Shown here one piece after another: positions 11,473-23,359 of a stretch of 64,000 bases of DNA (position 1 is its first letter; the number at the start of each line of letters is the position of its first letter). The stretch lies in assembly GCA_949752735.1 (NCBI GenBank), contig OX457039.1, positions 49,477,255 to 49,541,254 on the forward strand, given 5' to 3'. The stretch is from Lumbricus terrestris (lineage: Eukaryota > Annelida > Clitellata > Crassiclitellata > Lumbricidae). A program made the translations under genes and the position numbers. The notes under the pieces are model-generated. The model worked only from the letters and a program-made list of their open reading frames with translations. It was not told the DNA's origin and made no database searches.

Positions 11473-11631
11473 TACATACATTCTACTCTCTTAACACAAT
11501 ATATTTATATAAAGAAATTCTCTCCTCTAGTAGTGCATATTTTGAGTATATATTTTCCAGATTCTCCAGGTAACTTCGGTTATACGTTCATACATACATA
11601 TATAGAATTATATAAACATAGGCACATGTAT

Positions 11632-11656
11632 ATTATATATATATATATATATGCAA
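11632..11656. repeat. (TA)n microsatellite
   Basis: About 10 TA dinucleotides. Confidence 0.85.
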
Positions 11657-12171
11657 TGCTATGCACGTCATGTTCTAACCATGCGTGCAGGCTATTCTCG
11701 TTGTTGCTGCTGTTGAGGGCATTAGTGTACGCCTCCGTCAACGAGGACTTATCCTCTTGGCAGTTCATTCACTCGAGATGGGTAGCCAATATTCTATAAC
11801 GCAGGCGCTGGTGTTGGTGCTGGTGTTGGTGCCACTGATAATGTTGCTGCTAATCCTGCTGCAGATAACGGCGATGGCAAGTGTAAAAGATGATGTAATT
11901 TTGGTTTTCAATTTCAATTGAATTACAGGAACTTCACATTAAATCTCGGTCGTCGCCTGCAAGCGTTCAGAGGTCGTGTGCATTACATCTGCACTGAGCA
12001 CAACTTTTAGAAGTATACGAATAATACGAAGTATACATGTATGTATGAATAGGCCTATATAACAACAAAATCTACTCACTATAGGTAACTCGCATTTGTT
12101 CTCGTGGCGAACTTCTGTAGAGCATAAGTTGATTGCATGCTAATGACTATAATTATCATGTCATATTAAGT

Positions 12172-12410
12172 GAGGCGCGGTGGTGTAGTGGTGGCGTGAC
12201 TGGCGTCATTGTCTTGAAGCCGGAAGGTTCGAGGTTCGAATCCACCTCGCCGCGTAAGGACCTTGGGCAAGTCCTTCACTCACAATTGCTCAGCTCTTCG
12301 GCGTGAAACTCCGATGCAGTGTCCGCTCTGCATTCGGGAGCGCCTCTGAGTAGAGAGAGCTTGAAGGGGCGCTATAACAAGTGCACATACAAACATACAA
12401 ACAAAGACTC
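12172..12410 (+). mobile_element. tRNA-derived SINE with L2-like 3' tail
   Basis: The head GGCGCGGTGGTGTAGTGGTG carries a Pol III A-box-like TGGTGTAGTGG, and GAGGTTCGAATCC (12231-12243) is a near-perfect B box. A middle region CCTTGGGCAAGTCCTTCAC follows. The tail GGGAGCGCCTCTGAGTA...CTTGAAGGGGCGCTATAAC (12336-12378) matches the 3' end of the L2-like LINE fragments in this window (reverse complement of 16196-16232). SINEs that borrow a LINE tail are known to be mobilised by that LINE. Confidence 0.85.
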
Positions 12411-12559
12411 ATGGCGCAATTACAATCTGCATGTATATGTATATACGCTTTATTGATGTTGGCGAATGTTGACCGTCCTGAAACTGCAGTGTATCCATGC
12501 ATGCAGTGACGGTCTTTGATTATAGCTCTGTGCCGTGTATAATTGTATATACAGGCAAG

Positions 12560-12867
12560 CATAGGCGTACGGGATATTTCGGCAGCGGGGGGGGCAGAAA
12601 AATTTTTCCCCGAAAAATCTGACGACCTTTTTTTTCTTTTCTTTTTTTTAGTCATCCACCCAAAATTTTCTTAGGATTTTCCCGTCCGAGAAATCTGACG
12701 ACCATTTTATTTCCCTGCGTGCCCGAAAAATTCCTCCCGTACCTGTTTTGCCCGAAAAAAAATTCCGAATTTTTTTCCCCGACCATGCCTCTTTTGCCCG
12801 AAAAACACATTTGCCCGAAATTTGGGGGGGCATTTGCCCCTCTGGACCCCCGCCTCGTACGCCTATG
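12560..12867. mobile_element. hAT-type MITE with 8-bp target duplication CAGGCAAG
   Basis: The terminal inverted repeat CATAGGCGTACG faces CGTACGCCTATG. The 8 bases CAGGCAAG occur directly outside both ends (12552-12559 and 12868-12875). An 8-bp duplication is typical of hAT transposons. The interior (308 bp) has G/C homopolymers and several copies of a CCCGAAAAAT motif but no transposase. The end sequence resembles that of the larger element at 49257. Confidence 0.88.
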
Positions 12868-13090
12868 CAGGCAAGCATAAAAAATGCCGCCCTAACTCGT
12901 AAATGCAGACCAATAATTTATTTCTAATCGTTTTTAGTGTTCTAATAATTCATATTGTTGAAAATGTGTTCTTGTAGACCTATATACTTTGTTCTGTTTT
13001 GGTAAAGGTTTCAAAACGGTTCCTTTATGTGATTCTATCATGAAGGTTTCTTGGCGTTCCCTTTCTTCATAATATCTGCTCCATGCGAGC

Positions 13091-13093
<3 letters not shown>

Positions 13094-13140
<47 letters not shown>
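13094..13140. repeat. (TA)n microsatellite
   Basis: About 20 TA dinucleotides. Confidence 0.93.
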
Positions 13141-13141
<1 letters not shown>

Positions 13142-13950
13142 CTTATATTATAAGCTTATGTTGGCTACAGCCTACGCTTTCATGCGTTAGCCTTGATGTG
13201 TTTCCACTGTAAAATTAAAATTATAAAATGTTGAAACACATTATTTTTCCCATTCAATCTCTTATAACCATATAACTAATATATTATTTTTCGATCTGCA
13301 TATATGCTGCAAGGTTTCAGTCGAGAGCTGCGAAACTGTGAAGAATTAAGGTGTCGAAATCTATAGTTGAATTTGACCCCTTCCGAGGCTCCGATGATAT
13401 AGGATTCTTTAAACTTGCAATGGCTTCAATTTCGAAGATTATCATAACCAGAGCCTATTGTGTCGTTGGTAATATTTTGACATCGTTATTGCAATTTATG
13501 ATCTATAGGAGTTATCGGTAAGCGGAAAAGCATCCTCCAGGTTCTGGTTCGCATAATATTCTGCCTAACAGGACTTGACACATAAATCGAGCGTTGGCTG
13601 ATACCCTGCCAAATGACCATGACGTGCAAAGCTACTATACGGCCTTGAGGCATAATTGATTCTGAACGCCGTAACAAATGTCTTGCATCCCTGAGCTGCA
13701 GTAAGCACGAGACCAATAATAATTGACAGGAACGGAACTTCTACGACGGAGGTTCTGCAGTGCGCGCGCACACACACACGGTCGTTGCGAGAGCAGGTGA
13801 AAAGTGAAGAAGAGCGACTGGGAGCAGTTTATCTGCCGGGTCAGTTATAGGGATGCTTATAGGAATGGGACTCAGTCGTTAAGAATCGGAGGGACAGAGG
13901 GAGCATGCAGAGGGGGGAGGAGGAAAAGGAAAAAGGAAGACGGTGAGGGG

Positions 13951-13986
13951 TATATATATATATATATATATTACCGTATATATATA
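13951..13986. repeat. (TA)n microsatellite
   Basis: Two short TA runs split by TACCG. Confidence 0.85.
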
Positions 13987-14124
13987 CAGGGTCCTGGCCC
14001 CATGCATATGGACAGATCGTGGTCGGAGTTTGGCCTCCGTTCTTGGAGGGGCTAAAATAACTTTTGTGTCGGGACGCGGAGACTTGGTCCAAATCCAAAA
14101 GAGAGGCGCCGACAATATCTTCAT

Positions 14125-14310
14125 ATAGCCTACTATTTTTTCCGGACAAAAAAGCTCATGACCTTATTTTATAGTCCTTTCGTTCGAAATCTCATAAAAA
14201 TATACATTTTTCCTGCAGGACAAAAATTGAAAATGTAAAATTTTGCCCGCAAATTTGTTGTAGGGGCCTTCATGGAGAGCTTATCCCCTAGCCCCTGATA
14301 AACTCCGCTC
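14125..14310. repeat. Diverged segment of the hAT-MITE interior family
   Basis: Contains GACAAAAAAGCTCATGACCT, TCGAAATCTCATAAAAAT and CCCCTAGCCCCTGATAA-type sequence, similar in order to the interior of the 20384-20807 and 23072-23359 elements. I could not find intact terminal repeats. Confidence 0.45.
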
Positions 14311-14345
14311 ATGGGGCAGATGATAAACGTCCAGCCTGCAGTCTA

Positions 14346-14382
14346 TTCGTCGTCGTCGTCGTCATCGTCATCGTCGTCGACT
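14346..14382. repeat. (CGT/CAT)n triplet repeat
   Basis: About 12 CGT/CAT triplets. Confidence 0.85.
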
Positions 14383-14578
14383 GTGCGTATAGCGTATGTA
14401 TACGGTGGAGCAGATGATTTAGGAGCGCATGTTGCTTCCTGATGATCATTTCCTCCAGGATTTTTCTCCCAGGAATTGCTGGCCACAGCGTCGTCTGGAT
14501 GGCCGTCGTCGAGTTGTTTATAGGCTGCAGAGGGGCGCTGTCCACGGTCTCCTGCTTCCCCCGGCAACCCGGCCGTCG

Positions 14579-14646
14579 TTATATATATATATATATATAT
14601 ACTCCACTTGACCGTGCATATATATATAATTATATATGTATATATG
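14579..14646. repeat. (TA)n-rich tract
   Basis: Two TA runs separated by a CTCCACTTGACCGTGC spacer. Confidence 0.85.
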
Positions 14647-14849
14647 CATGTATACCGTTCAGCGCAATATGTCAAGGTCGTTATTTGGTGAGAGCAAGGA
14701 ACAAGTGCTTATACAAAACAGTGATGGGTCCTATTCATATGCAAATCGTTTTGTATTGTATTGTATACATGTGCACTGTAAGCTTCTCTCTCTGTCTCTG
14801 TCTGCATGCTTCTATCTCTTTCTTACTCTCTCATGCATGCAGCGTCTGG

Positions 14850-16190
14850 GGAGCTAGGGATAATATTATTAGCCTAATAACCACGAAACCAAGCATCTTG
14901 GTTTCACTATAGCAGCCACGCTTATGAGGCCAGCATTGGATCCATTGTTGTCCACCGGTTGGTACCAGTGGCTAAAAATATTCAAGTGACTACGTTGGCG
15001 TGATGCTAGCCAAATGAATGCAGCTGTAAACTACATGTTGGTTTAGTCCCATGCAGTCGTTTAGGGATGTCATCATCAATAAACGATGATTTCTAGAAAC
15101 TAACTATAACTAAATAGCTTTGTTTTGCGCAGTCACTAAAATTATTTGCTAAAATGCGAGACGTTAAAGTTTGTGCTGCTGCTATTGCACAGCAGCGGGC
15201 GTGCCATTGTAACAACCTATTTACCTCACCTTAGGACCTATAATCTTGTACTCTGCATGCTCTTGTCTACTGGGTAATATATTGAGTTATAATTTCTCTG
15301 TTTTATTAGGCATATAATCCATAGCGTGTTTAATCTACAATCGTTTGCTATAGTTATTTATAGATGACCTCCTATTTTGCACCATAGGCTATCTTCAAAT
15401 CGCTCGAATTGCTTCTAGCGAATGACGAAAGATCCTAAACTTTGAAAAGTCTGCATTATCCCGTTCTTATTCTTCTTCATTTATTCTTTTAAGTTATGGA
15501 CACCCTACGTTTGACTTTGATAATTTTCAAACAATTTTTCAGACAGAAGGTTGACTGATGAAAATGCTGACCGGCTCAGATCCTATATAATTATGGACAC
15601 GCTGCATGATCACTTAAATTACTGAGTGATTTCGAGACCTTTCCTGCTACAAAAGTTGACACTGACGACTCCTAATTATGTCTTGGCGCTTTGCAGCCTA
15701 TCGTATCTCACCATAATTATGCGATAGCAATGACAAGACTATAGAGTGTGACTGTAATAAACTAATAATGCATTCCAGCTAGACGAGTATCGCACAGCCG
15801 TGACGTAGCTATTGCCGCCCAATGCGGTTATTGCTAATTATACTGTTTTCGGCTGAAAATCCATTATTTGATAAAAGAGTTTAGACGAGCATTAGGTGCA
15901 TCGTAATCTGGTTTAAACATTTGTGCTCAGTGCTTTTGTCTGCAAAAGTTTCGAAATTGAACAAATTCAGAACATTTAGCGAAGGGTTGACGAACAATGT
16001 TTTGAAATGTGTATTATTTAAATTTTGTTTAGCTAACCCCACATGCCAAAAATGGTTTATTTTAACGATGCCAAGCGAAATTTATAAGACATGATGTTTC
16101 TCTGGACGGTGACTATAGCCTAATTATGGATATTTTTTCCTAACATTTTTTATTTTCTATTATAGGCTTATCCATTCATTAGATGCATTT
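14850..16190. other. Intronic sequence with no recognised feature
   Basis: About 1.3 kb of AT-rich single-copy-looking sequence in TARP intron 1. No open frame with family resemblance, no tandem repeat and no terminal inverted repeat was noticed. Confidence 0.6.
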
Positions 16191-16192
16191 AC

Positions 16193-16402
16193 ATAGCGCC
16201 TCTTCAAGGGGGCTACTCAGAGGCGCTCCCAACCTCAGCGCGGCCAAATAAAACTGTCTCAAGATGAGAGAAGAAAGCCTGAGAAGAATTTTTGCAAAGA
16301 GAGCGGAGGATCAGAGGAAGACCATTCCAGGTTGAGGGTCCTACCACCGAGAAAGCACGGTTCTGCATAGTGGAAGCTGAAGTATCAATAACAACAAACA
16401 CT
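16193..16402 (-). pseudogene. L2/CR1-like LINE 3' end fragment
   Basis: On the minus strand the frame gives NRAFSVVGPSTWNGLPLILR, then SQAFFSHLETVLFGRA and GSASE, the conserved C-terminus of L2/CR1-type reverse transcriptases. The 3' tail GGGAGCGCCTCTGAGTAG...CTTGAAGAGGCGCTA follows. It is severely 5' truncated. Confidence 0.85.
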
Positions 16403-16782
16403 GAAAATGCTTAAATTAAATTAGAGTAGGCCCTAACTAAGGAATTTTGAATAAAAATTTAGTAAATCAACGGAATTATTTTTGAAGGGTTCCGGGAACG
16501 CTGTTTCGGAATTCCGTGAGTTTATTATATTATTAACTTTAATTGAATTCCCAATTATGAACTGAAGCATATTATAGATCGCATGATTTGCGATGCCAAC
16601 ATTGCATGCCCATGAAGTATGGGCCAACTGACGACATTAAAACCATATATATTTATATATTATTTTATACATGCGATATAATATATATTTTAAAGTACAT
16701 ATATATGTAATTCTTGATTACTTATGCATAGCTTATGATTTTATAATAAGTAACCGGTTTCGCGTGTATAGCCTACAGTGTA

Positions 16783-18189
16783 CAGGGTGGCTCAAAAAAA
16801 ATGTACCACCGGGGAAAATGCGATATCTTCGCAGCCGATTGAGCTTTTTCTGCGAAAATCTCGCAATTTGAAGGGGAATGAATATCCAACAATCTCTGAA
16901 ATTTTAATTTGAAACTATTCATGTTTGCAAAAGTTACAGCTGTTCAAACTTAAAATTTTGTTTTTTCAATTATCCGGAGAATCATGCTCCAATACATGTG
17001 ATTTCATTAATATTTTTTGGCAAATTACAACACACAAATTGATGATGATGTCATACGACCTCACTATGAGCTGTAAAGAAGTTGTTTATGAAGCAATCTG
17101 CTGGTATTTTGGTGATATTTTATAGATTAAGGTCTCAATTTGTGAACCCATTACTGAACGTCACGGGCAAAGTTTCTGCGAAAGATAAAATGGGAACTCG
17201 GACGTTGCGTGAACAGAGAAAGGGACATCGCGTGGTCATAGCAAAAATACCCAGTGAAAAGTGGAGCCTGGACACATTGAAGGCTATCTGCAAACATGTT
17301 TATGTAACGAAGATCAGATGTCGGAAGAGAGGCAGGAAGTGGTCGCTTGGCCTGATAAAAAAACACGATTTTCAAGAAATTCGCTTGATAATCGAAAGGT
17401 CAAGTTTGCAAAGCACATCGTGGTTTCGGCATCAGATAATATTATGCTGGCGTGTGTTACGGCTGCAAGAAAAGACTGCATTTAATCCCATTCAGTAGGT
17501 TAGATGTCAAACTCATCTTTGAACTCTCTAACCCGGACTCATTGAAGACCAGGTATGCTCTAACATCTGGTTTTATTTTCCAGCAGGACAGTGCGCCTGC
17601 TTGCTCGCACGGCAAGGTTGATTATGATGGCGCTACCTTATTGCCATCAACTGAAGTAAATGCATTGGCAAATATGACTAACAAACTCGCCAGACCTTAG
17701 CCCTCTTGCTTATCACGTCTGGTGAGCTATGCTGGAACGCTGCAAGACATTTAATCCCAAGTTGGAGAACATTGGCCAGCTGAAGCAAGTCTTGCTGCTA
17801 ATGTGGGGTCAGTTGCCGCAGGACCCGACCAACAAGGCCATACTGAGCTTCACAAAAAGAATTTGAGCTTGTGTTAAGGCAGGGAGTGGACACTCTCATT
17901 ATACCTTACAATAAACTGCAAAACGGAATACTGAGGTCGTAGTGAAAAGTGATATCATTTGACTTGGAAATCTACAAGTGACGTCAATTTTCCGCGGATA
18001 TTTGAAAAAACCAAATTTCAAGTTTGAACAGCTGTAACTTTTGCAAACATGAAAAGTTTCAAATGAAACTTTCAGGGATTGTTGGAAATTCATTCCCCTA
18101 CAAATTGGGAAATTTTCGCAGAAAAAGTTCAATCGGCTGTGAAGATATCGCATTTTCCCCGGTGGTACATTTTTTTTGGAGCCACCCTG
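16783..18189 (+). mobile_element. Tc1/mariner-type transposon with ~220-bp terminal inverted repeats and decayed transposase
   Basis: CAGGGTGGCTCAAAAAAAAT on the left faces the reversed copy ending GAGCCACCCTG on the right. Both ends are flanked by TA (16781-16782 and 18190-18191). The inverted repeats continue for about 220 bases (matching GTACCACCGGGGAAAATGCG and CAAAAGTTACAGCTGTTC). Between them, + strand frames show a degraded mariner transposase: KGHRVVIAKI, AKHIVVSASDNIML, a catalytic-type FQQDSAPA (about 17578), then LSPLAYHVW-like and LPQDPTNKAILSFTKRI segments. Frameshifts and stops interrupt it, so it is inactive. In mariner elements the catalytic triad is DD34-41D; the middle Asp region is visible but not the whole triad. 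Confidence 0.85.
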
Positions 18190-18341
18190 TATATAGCTCG
18201 AGGCTTAGACGAGTCAAGAGTATATGGAGCGGGCGTGGAGTGGACTTAGGTGTGGCGTAAGTCGGTTAGTGGCAAAACAGGACCAGGTGGTCAGTCAGAA
18301 GTGAATTCTGTTGTTTTTATGCGATTAACGAGGGAAAGACG

Positions 18342-18374
18342 AACGGACGGACGGACGAACGGAGGAATGGACGA
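18342..18374. repeat. (GGAC/GAAC)n short repeat
   Basis: About eight GGAC/GAAC tetranucleotides. Confidence 0.75.
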
Positions 18375-18540
18375 ACGAAACGGAGGCTTTGACCACCGCA
18401 GCCGACGACGAGGACGCGATGGAGATTTGACGGGAACGTATAACACGATAATGGGTCGATGTCACCGTCATGCACCCAGATGAGGCCGGGAACTCGCTCT
18501 TTAGTTTATTTATTTATTTAGTTATTTAAAAAATTTGATA

Positions 18541-18790
18541 AAGCGCCTCTTCAAGGTATACGCTACTCAGAAGCGCTCCCGGCCCATCCACGGCTAAATA
18601 AGACAGTTTTAAGGTTCTTAAGAAACAGAGTGGAGTGACATCTGAGAATTAAGCGCATAGTGTAACAGGGAGACCCTCCAGGTTGTAGGACCAGCGGGGG
18701 CGGATGATCCTGGTAGTGCTCTGTCTCGCTGCAAGGTTTCAGGACAATAGCTGCGAAACTGTGGGCGCGCATCCTGGACAAACGTATACG
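18541..18790 (-). pseudogene. L2/CR1-like LINE 3' end fragment
   Basis: The minus strand carries VLQPGGSPCYTMRLILR-type sequence with LFLKNLKTVLFSRGWAGSAS, followed by the tail GGGAGCGCTTCTGAGTAGCG...CTTGAAGAGGCGCTT. It is the same family as 16193-16402, with frameshifts in the GPTTW region. Confidence 0.8.
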
Positions 18791-18975
18791 TTACATACAA
18801 ACATATTAAAACACTTCTGTAGATGAGCGGCAGTATCGTAAAATGTTAAAAAAGGACACAAGCATAATTCATGCATAGCCTATTATGAACATTGTACAAT
18901 GTACAACATTGTACATCTATAGGCATTGTTTCTGTTTCAGATGCCTTCCATCTATCCTTTATAGCAAACTCTACG

Positions 18976-19156
18976 CATCATCATCATCATCGTCATCACC
19001 ATCATCATCATCATCATCACCATAACTATCACCATCATCGTCATCACCACACCATCACCATCATCATCGTCGTCATCGTCGTCGTCGTCATCTTCGTCGT
19101 CGTCGTCGTCGTGATCGTCATCATCATCATCATTATCATTATCATCATCATCACAG
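18976..19156. repeat. (CAT/CGT)n triplet repeat
   Basis: About 180 bases of CAT and CGT triplets with CAC variants. Frames on both strands are open (poly-His, Asp, Val or Ile) because of the triplet structure only. Confidence 0.93.
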
Positions 19157-19644
19157 TGAAACCTTCGACGTGATATATGACAGCTGTTGCAGGCGCTTTG
19201 TGCCTGTGACAGTGGGATCAATGGATGCATGACTTGTGCGCTAATAGATTTGAGATTTTTGGGTCTCAATTGCCGAGTCCGTCCATATTCTTCCTTTGGA
19301 ACTGGAAGCATCTCCTCAACTATTCATCAGCTCTGCACATAAAACTGACTTACAATGTACATGTAACTCGTCGACGCAATACCGAAAATTGAGTTACCAG
19401 AATAATTTCAATAGTATTAGTAATGCGAACCACGGCACTTTCTGTATACGACCCTGTAACGTGTTGATTGTATAGGACTACAAACAAGCATAATAACGCA
19501 ATGGTTGGTGATGTTTGTAAGCCAAAAGTCACAAAGCAACAACATTAAGAACAGAAAATGAGAAGGCTCTACGAAACTCAACACAGCACAACGCAAAATT
19601 GCACACAAGACTATGACATTGCGTAACATTAATAATACTAATTA

Positions 19645-19980
19645 ATAAGCACCGATGTATCTCAGTGATCTCATTCGTTTTCCTCTATCAGCATCTTCTC
19701 ATCGACCTCTCCGTTCTCTGGACAGGGCTGACTTGTTTGTTCCACGAGCTAGGACCACTATTGCTCAAACTCGATCCTTGACCATCATTGGGCCCTCTTT
19801 GTGGAATTCTCTTCCCTCCACTCTGCGTGGGACTCTACTTTCAGGATCGTTATCTACATCTCTCTCTCCTCTTAAGACCTATTTTTTCTCTAGGGGTTAT
19901 CGCACTGGGAGCGCTACTGAATGGCCTTGGTTGTGAGCGGCGCTATAGAAATTACTAATTACATTACATTACATTAATAT
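19645..19980 (+). mobile_element. 5'-truncated L2-like LINE with intact 3' end and (ATTAC)n tail
   Basis: An uninterrupted frame (stop at 19934-19936) encodes the RT C-terminus: RSLTIIGPSLWNSLPSTLR, SPLKTYFFSRGYRTGSATE. After the stop comes GAGCGGCGCTATAGAAATTA and a short ATTAC repeat, the usual 3' terminus of L2/CR1 elements. The open frame suggests a fairly young copy. It gives the orientation and 3' end needed to interpret the other LINE fragments. Confidence 0.87.
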
Positions 19981-20383
19981 ATTATAAGCAATACTTAGGT
20001 TTACAGCTTGACGTAGGACTCGGACAGACGGTTATTAGATTGGCATTCATTCACACACACATTATCACACACATCGTTCTCTGCAGATTTTGTATCTACA
20101 TGTATTATGCAGGACGTGAGTGAGTGAGGGTCAATTATCTAGCCTCCCAATTCCCAAAACGGGTCATTTCCTCTCTCAACGATCCGGCCTTGATCCTGTC
20201 GTTACTGCCAACTATCTCAAAGCTATTATACGCATAATCATATAATAATATTCTTTATTGAACAATCCGGTTGAAAGACCGCAACGGTTACATGTACAGC
20301 TATGCAATTGAAATTCTTAGTTTCTTATCTTCTTATCTTGTGATGGATCTTGGTCGTTTCGATGTCTGCCCAGCTTCTGATAC

Positions 20384-20807
20384 CAGTGGCGGCGCCAGGA
20401 TTTCAGTTTGGGGGGGGCTGAAGCCTCGCGGCAAAAATTTTCTATTTTCACCGCCAAAATTTCTGACGTCCTTTTTTTTAGTCATCGACCGAAATCTCAT
20501 GAAAATTTTCCATTTTCGCCGCCAAATTTCTGACGACCTTTTTTTAAAATCAACGACCGAAATCTCATGAAAATTTTCCATTTTCGCCGCCAAAATTTCT
20601 GACGACCTTTTTTTTAAATCAACGACCGAAATCTCATGAAAATTTTCCATTTTCGCCGCCAAAATTTCTGACGACCTTTTTTTTAGTCGTCAGCCGGAAA
20701 TCGTGAATATTTCAATGTAAAAAAATTCGGATGGCCCTTTTTTTAGTGGGGGCTGAGCCTCTTGTAGGAGGCTTAGCCTCCCAGCCCCCCTTAGAGCGCC
20801 GCTACTG
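20384..20807. mobile_element. hAT-type MITE, 8-bp target duplication TCTGATAC
   Basis: The left end CAGTGGCGGCGCCAGG and the right end AGCGCCGCTACTG are inverted repeats. TCTGATAC lies directly outside both (20376-20383 and 20808-20815). The interior has about four tandem units of roughly 66 bp built on GACGACCTTTTTTTT, CGACCGAAATCTCATG and TTTCGCCGCCAAAATTTCT. It carries no transposase and belongs to the same family as the inverted copy at 23072-23359. Confidence 0.92.
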
Positions 20808-21224
20808 TCTGATACTGCAGATAACTATTCTTCTGCAGCGCCCATGGAAGCCTTCGATCCGTTGGTGTCTAAGGACTTCCACTGGGAACTGGGATCCGTT
20901 CTTTCATTTCCCACTGTCCTCTCCAATTGTTATTCTTCTTCAAACGCTATACTCGTCGGTCTTTGGCATCCCAACAATATATTGGTCATTGTTTCGCTTG
21001 CACGTAGCCCTCACTGATCGCAAAATGGTTTATTTTAAATTAATGATTTCTCGCAAAAAATGTTCTACGCATTCAATCGTCAGATCGTCAATCGTCTCTT
21101 AGAATATGACATCAATAAAATAACAATTTATGTATTACGACATAAATTATATTGTATAATTTATGCTTTCTTCATTTCTTCATCAAATTCGGTGTCTTTT
21201 TCATTGCTTCTGCTGACTTAATGT

Positions 21225-21350
21225 CACGTTCATTCACCCATTCATCCATTCCATCCATACCATCCATTCCATCCATTCCCCATTCGCGCATTTCACCCAT
21301 TCATCCATTCATCCATTTATCCATTCTACCTATTCATCGACCCGATATCA
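21225..21350. repeat. (CATT/CATC)n repeat
   Basis: About 110 bases of degenerate CATTCATC/CCATTCCATC units. Confidence 0.8.
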
Positions 21351-21739
21351 ATTCATCGGCCTTGAATCCAGACGCGTTTCGGGTCGAACAGTGCGATTTA
21401 GCCACGTTGGACGTGACGAGGAAAGAGACTGATAGTCCTACTTGTAAACCGATTCAGTTCTTTACGGGCGTTGACAAGTTTTAGCAGCTATAGATGGGTC
21501 TTAGAGAGGAATAAAAGTGGTAGGTCTACGTGAGACCCCCGTTCATCGGATCTATGCTCCTCGTCACCATCTCGTCAAGTCGGCAAAGGCCAACGCAATG
21601 GATTTAGATTTAAGCTCGTTCTCTAAAAGCTTCGCCGAGACATTCCTGCACGGCCAGATTAAGGCATGTTCAACATGTTCGGCCGAACAGTGGCCCCACA
21701 CTTTTGGGCCCCACATATGCGAGGGAAACAATTTCCATT

Positions 21740-21905
21740 GTTTTTAGATTTTTAGCAAATTTCAACCAAACGACTAAAAAATATAAAAAGGTCATCAACT
21801 TTTTGGAGGTGAATAATCGGTGTGTTCTACGAAATTTTCAACCAAACGACTAAAAACGTTCATCAGAATTCCGCAAAAAATTTCCCGAGCATTTCTTTAT
21901 CCGGC
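21740..21905. repeat. Diverged MITE-family segment
   Basis: Two copies of a TTTCAACCAAACGACTAAAA block separated by about 75 bases, with AAGGTCATCA next to them. This recalls the interior of the 23072 element. The ends were not found. Confidence 0.45.
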
Positions 21906-23071
21906 CCTGCATTCCAGCCATTTCGTTTGGCTCGAAATTCTTTTGCTTTCGACTAAATCGGAAGCTGAGAATTACAGCAGCCGCGACTCTTAACGGTAGA
22001 CCAGCAATATAGCGTAGCGTCACTGACAGACACCACGTTATGGGAAGTGGAGAATTAGGGGCCGCATTGTTGAACCATGTTACGGGCCTGTGTCTGAGTT
22101 GCTCTGCATTCCTGACATGCACATTTTGAGTATATAACAATAGCGATAGCTTGACGTACGCTGAGACTTTTTATAAGCATCGCCATTCGCCAACCCTAAA
22201 TCATTGATTTCGTCAACTAGAATTTAGATTGATAAGTGACACGATGCATATCTCACTCTGCCCTACCTGTTACCATGGCAGAAATATTTCCACGGTTGAC
22301 CCTACATTAGCCATAGAAGAGATGGTGATACCGTGGAGTATTGAGTCGAGACGGAGTTGCAAATTGACTGTACCAACCAGGTCAACCTGCAAAGCTCTCT
22401 GGTCTTCGACATATTGACGGGTCGTATATTGAATGGACTATTGATTACGTTTAGCTCCAGAGAGTATGCATACGGAGATAACTGCAAACAGTTGCATTCG
22501 AAAAGCCTGATTTATGCTCTGTTGATACAAGTTCAAAGGTTGTGGACCCACTCGCGCAGGCAGAATCGTTTGTTTGAACAGACAATTCCGATAGAATCTG
22601 ATTTGCTGTCCGGTGTATAAACGTTGCTACAATGTCGAACCATTTTATTCCGACTTTAAAGTAGGCCTAAATGTGACTTTCAGCGTAATAAATTCGTAAA
22701 ATGTCGTTGTTCTGAGATAGGCTAAAATAGCAACCATAGCCAGAAAATTTCCATCATTTTTAATGCGGGCTTTCATCACTTATCTTCTTCGTTTGCAAAA
22801 TTTCTTCAGAGTTAGATTTCAAACACAATCATTCGGTTCAATCTAGCATTAATTTTATGGTTCCAGAATCCAGAGACATTGATTAAAGACTCGGCATGAA
22901 GAGTAAGTAGTAGATAGCCTACAGCCTCACGGGAGACAGAGGCTTACCCAAAAGGGACAGAAGTTTCGCTTAATTATAGTAACCTATCACTCTTAGAAGC
23001 ACGAAGATAGCATCAATAAATGGTCATCAACAAATATCCATTGGTTTCAATGGATATTTAGGCCTAACTTA

Positions 23072-23359
23072 CAGTAGCGGCGCTAGGGGAGCCTAGGGGC
23101 TAAGCCCCCTACAAGAGGCTCAGCCCCCCCCTAAAAAAAGGACCCATCCGAAATTTTTTACATTGAAATATCCACGATTTTCGGTCGATGACTAAAAAAA
23201 AAAGGTCGTCAGAAATTTTGGCGGCGGAAATGGAAAATTTTCATAAGATTTCGGTCGATGACTAAAAAAAGGTCGTCTGAAATTTTGGCGGCGAAAATGG
23301 AAAATTTTTGCCGCGAGGCTTCAGCCCCCCCCCAAACTGAAATCTTGGCGCCGCCACTG
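23072..23359. mobile_element. hAT-type MITE, 8-bp target duplication CTAACTTA
   Basis: CAGTAGCGGCGCTAGGGG on the left and TTGGCGCCGCCACTG on the right are inverted repeats. CTAACTTA is duplicated directly outside (23064-23071 and 23360-23367). The interior is the reverse complement of the 20384-20807 element but with about two instead of four internal ~66-bp units. Confidence 0.92.
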
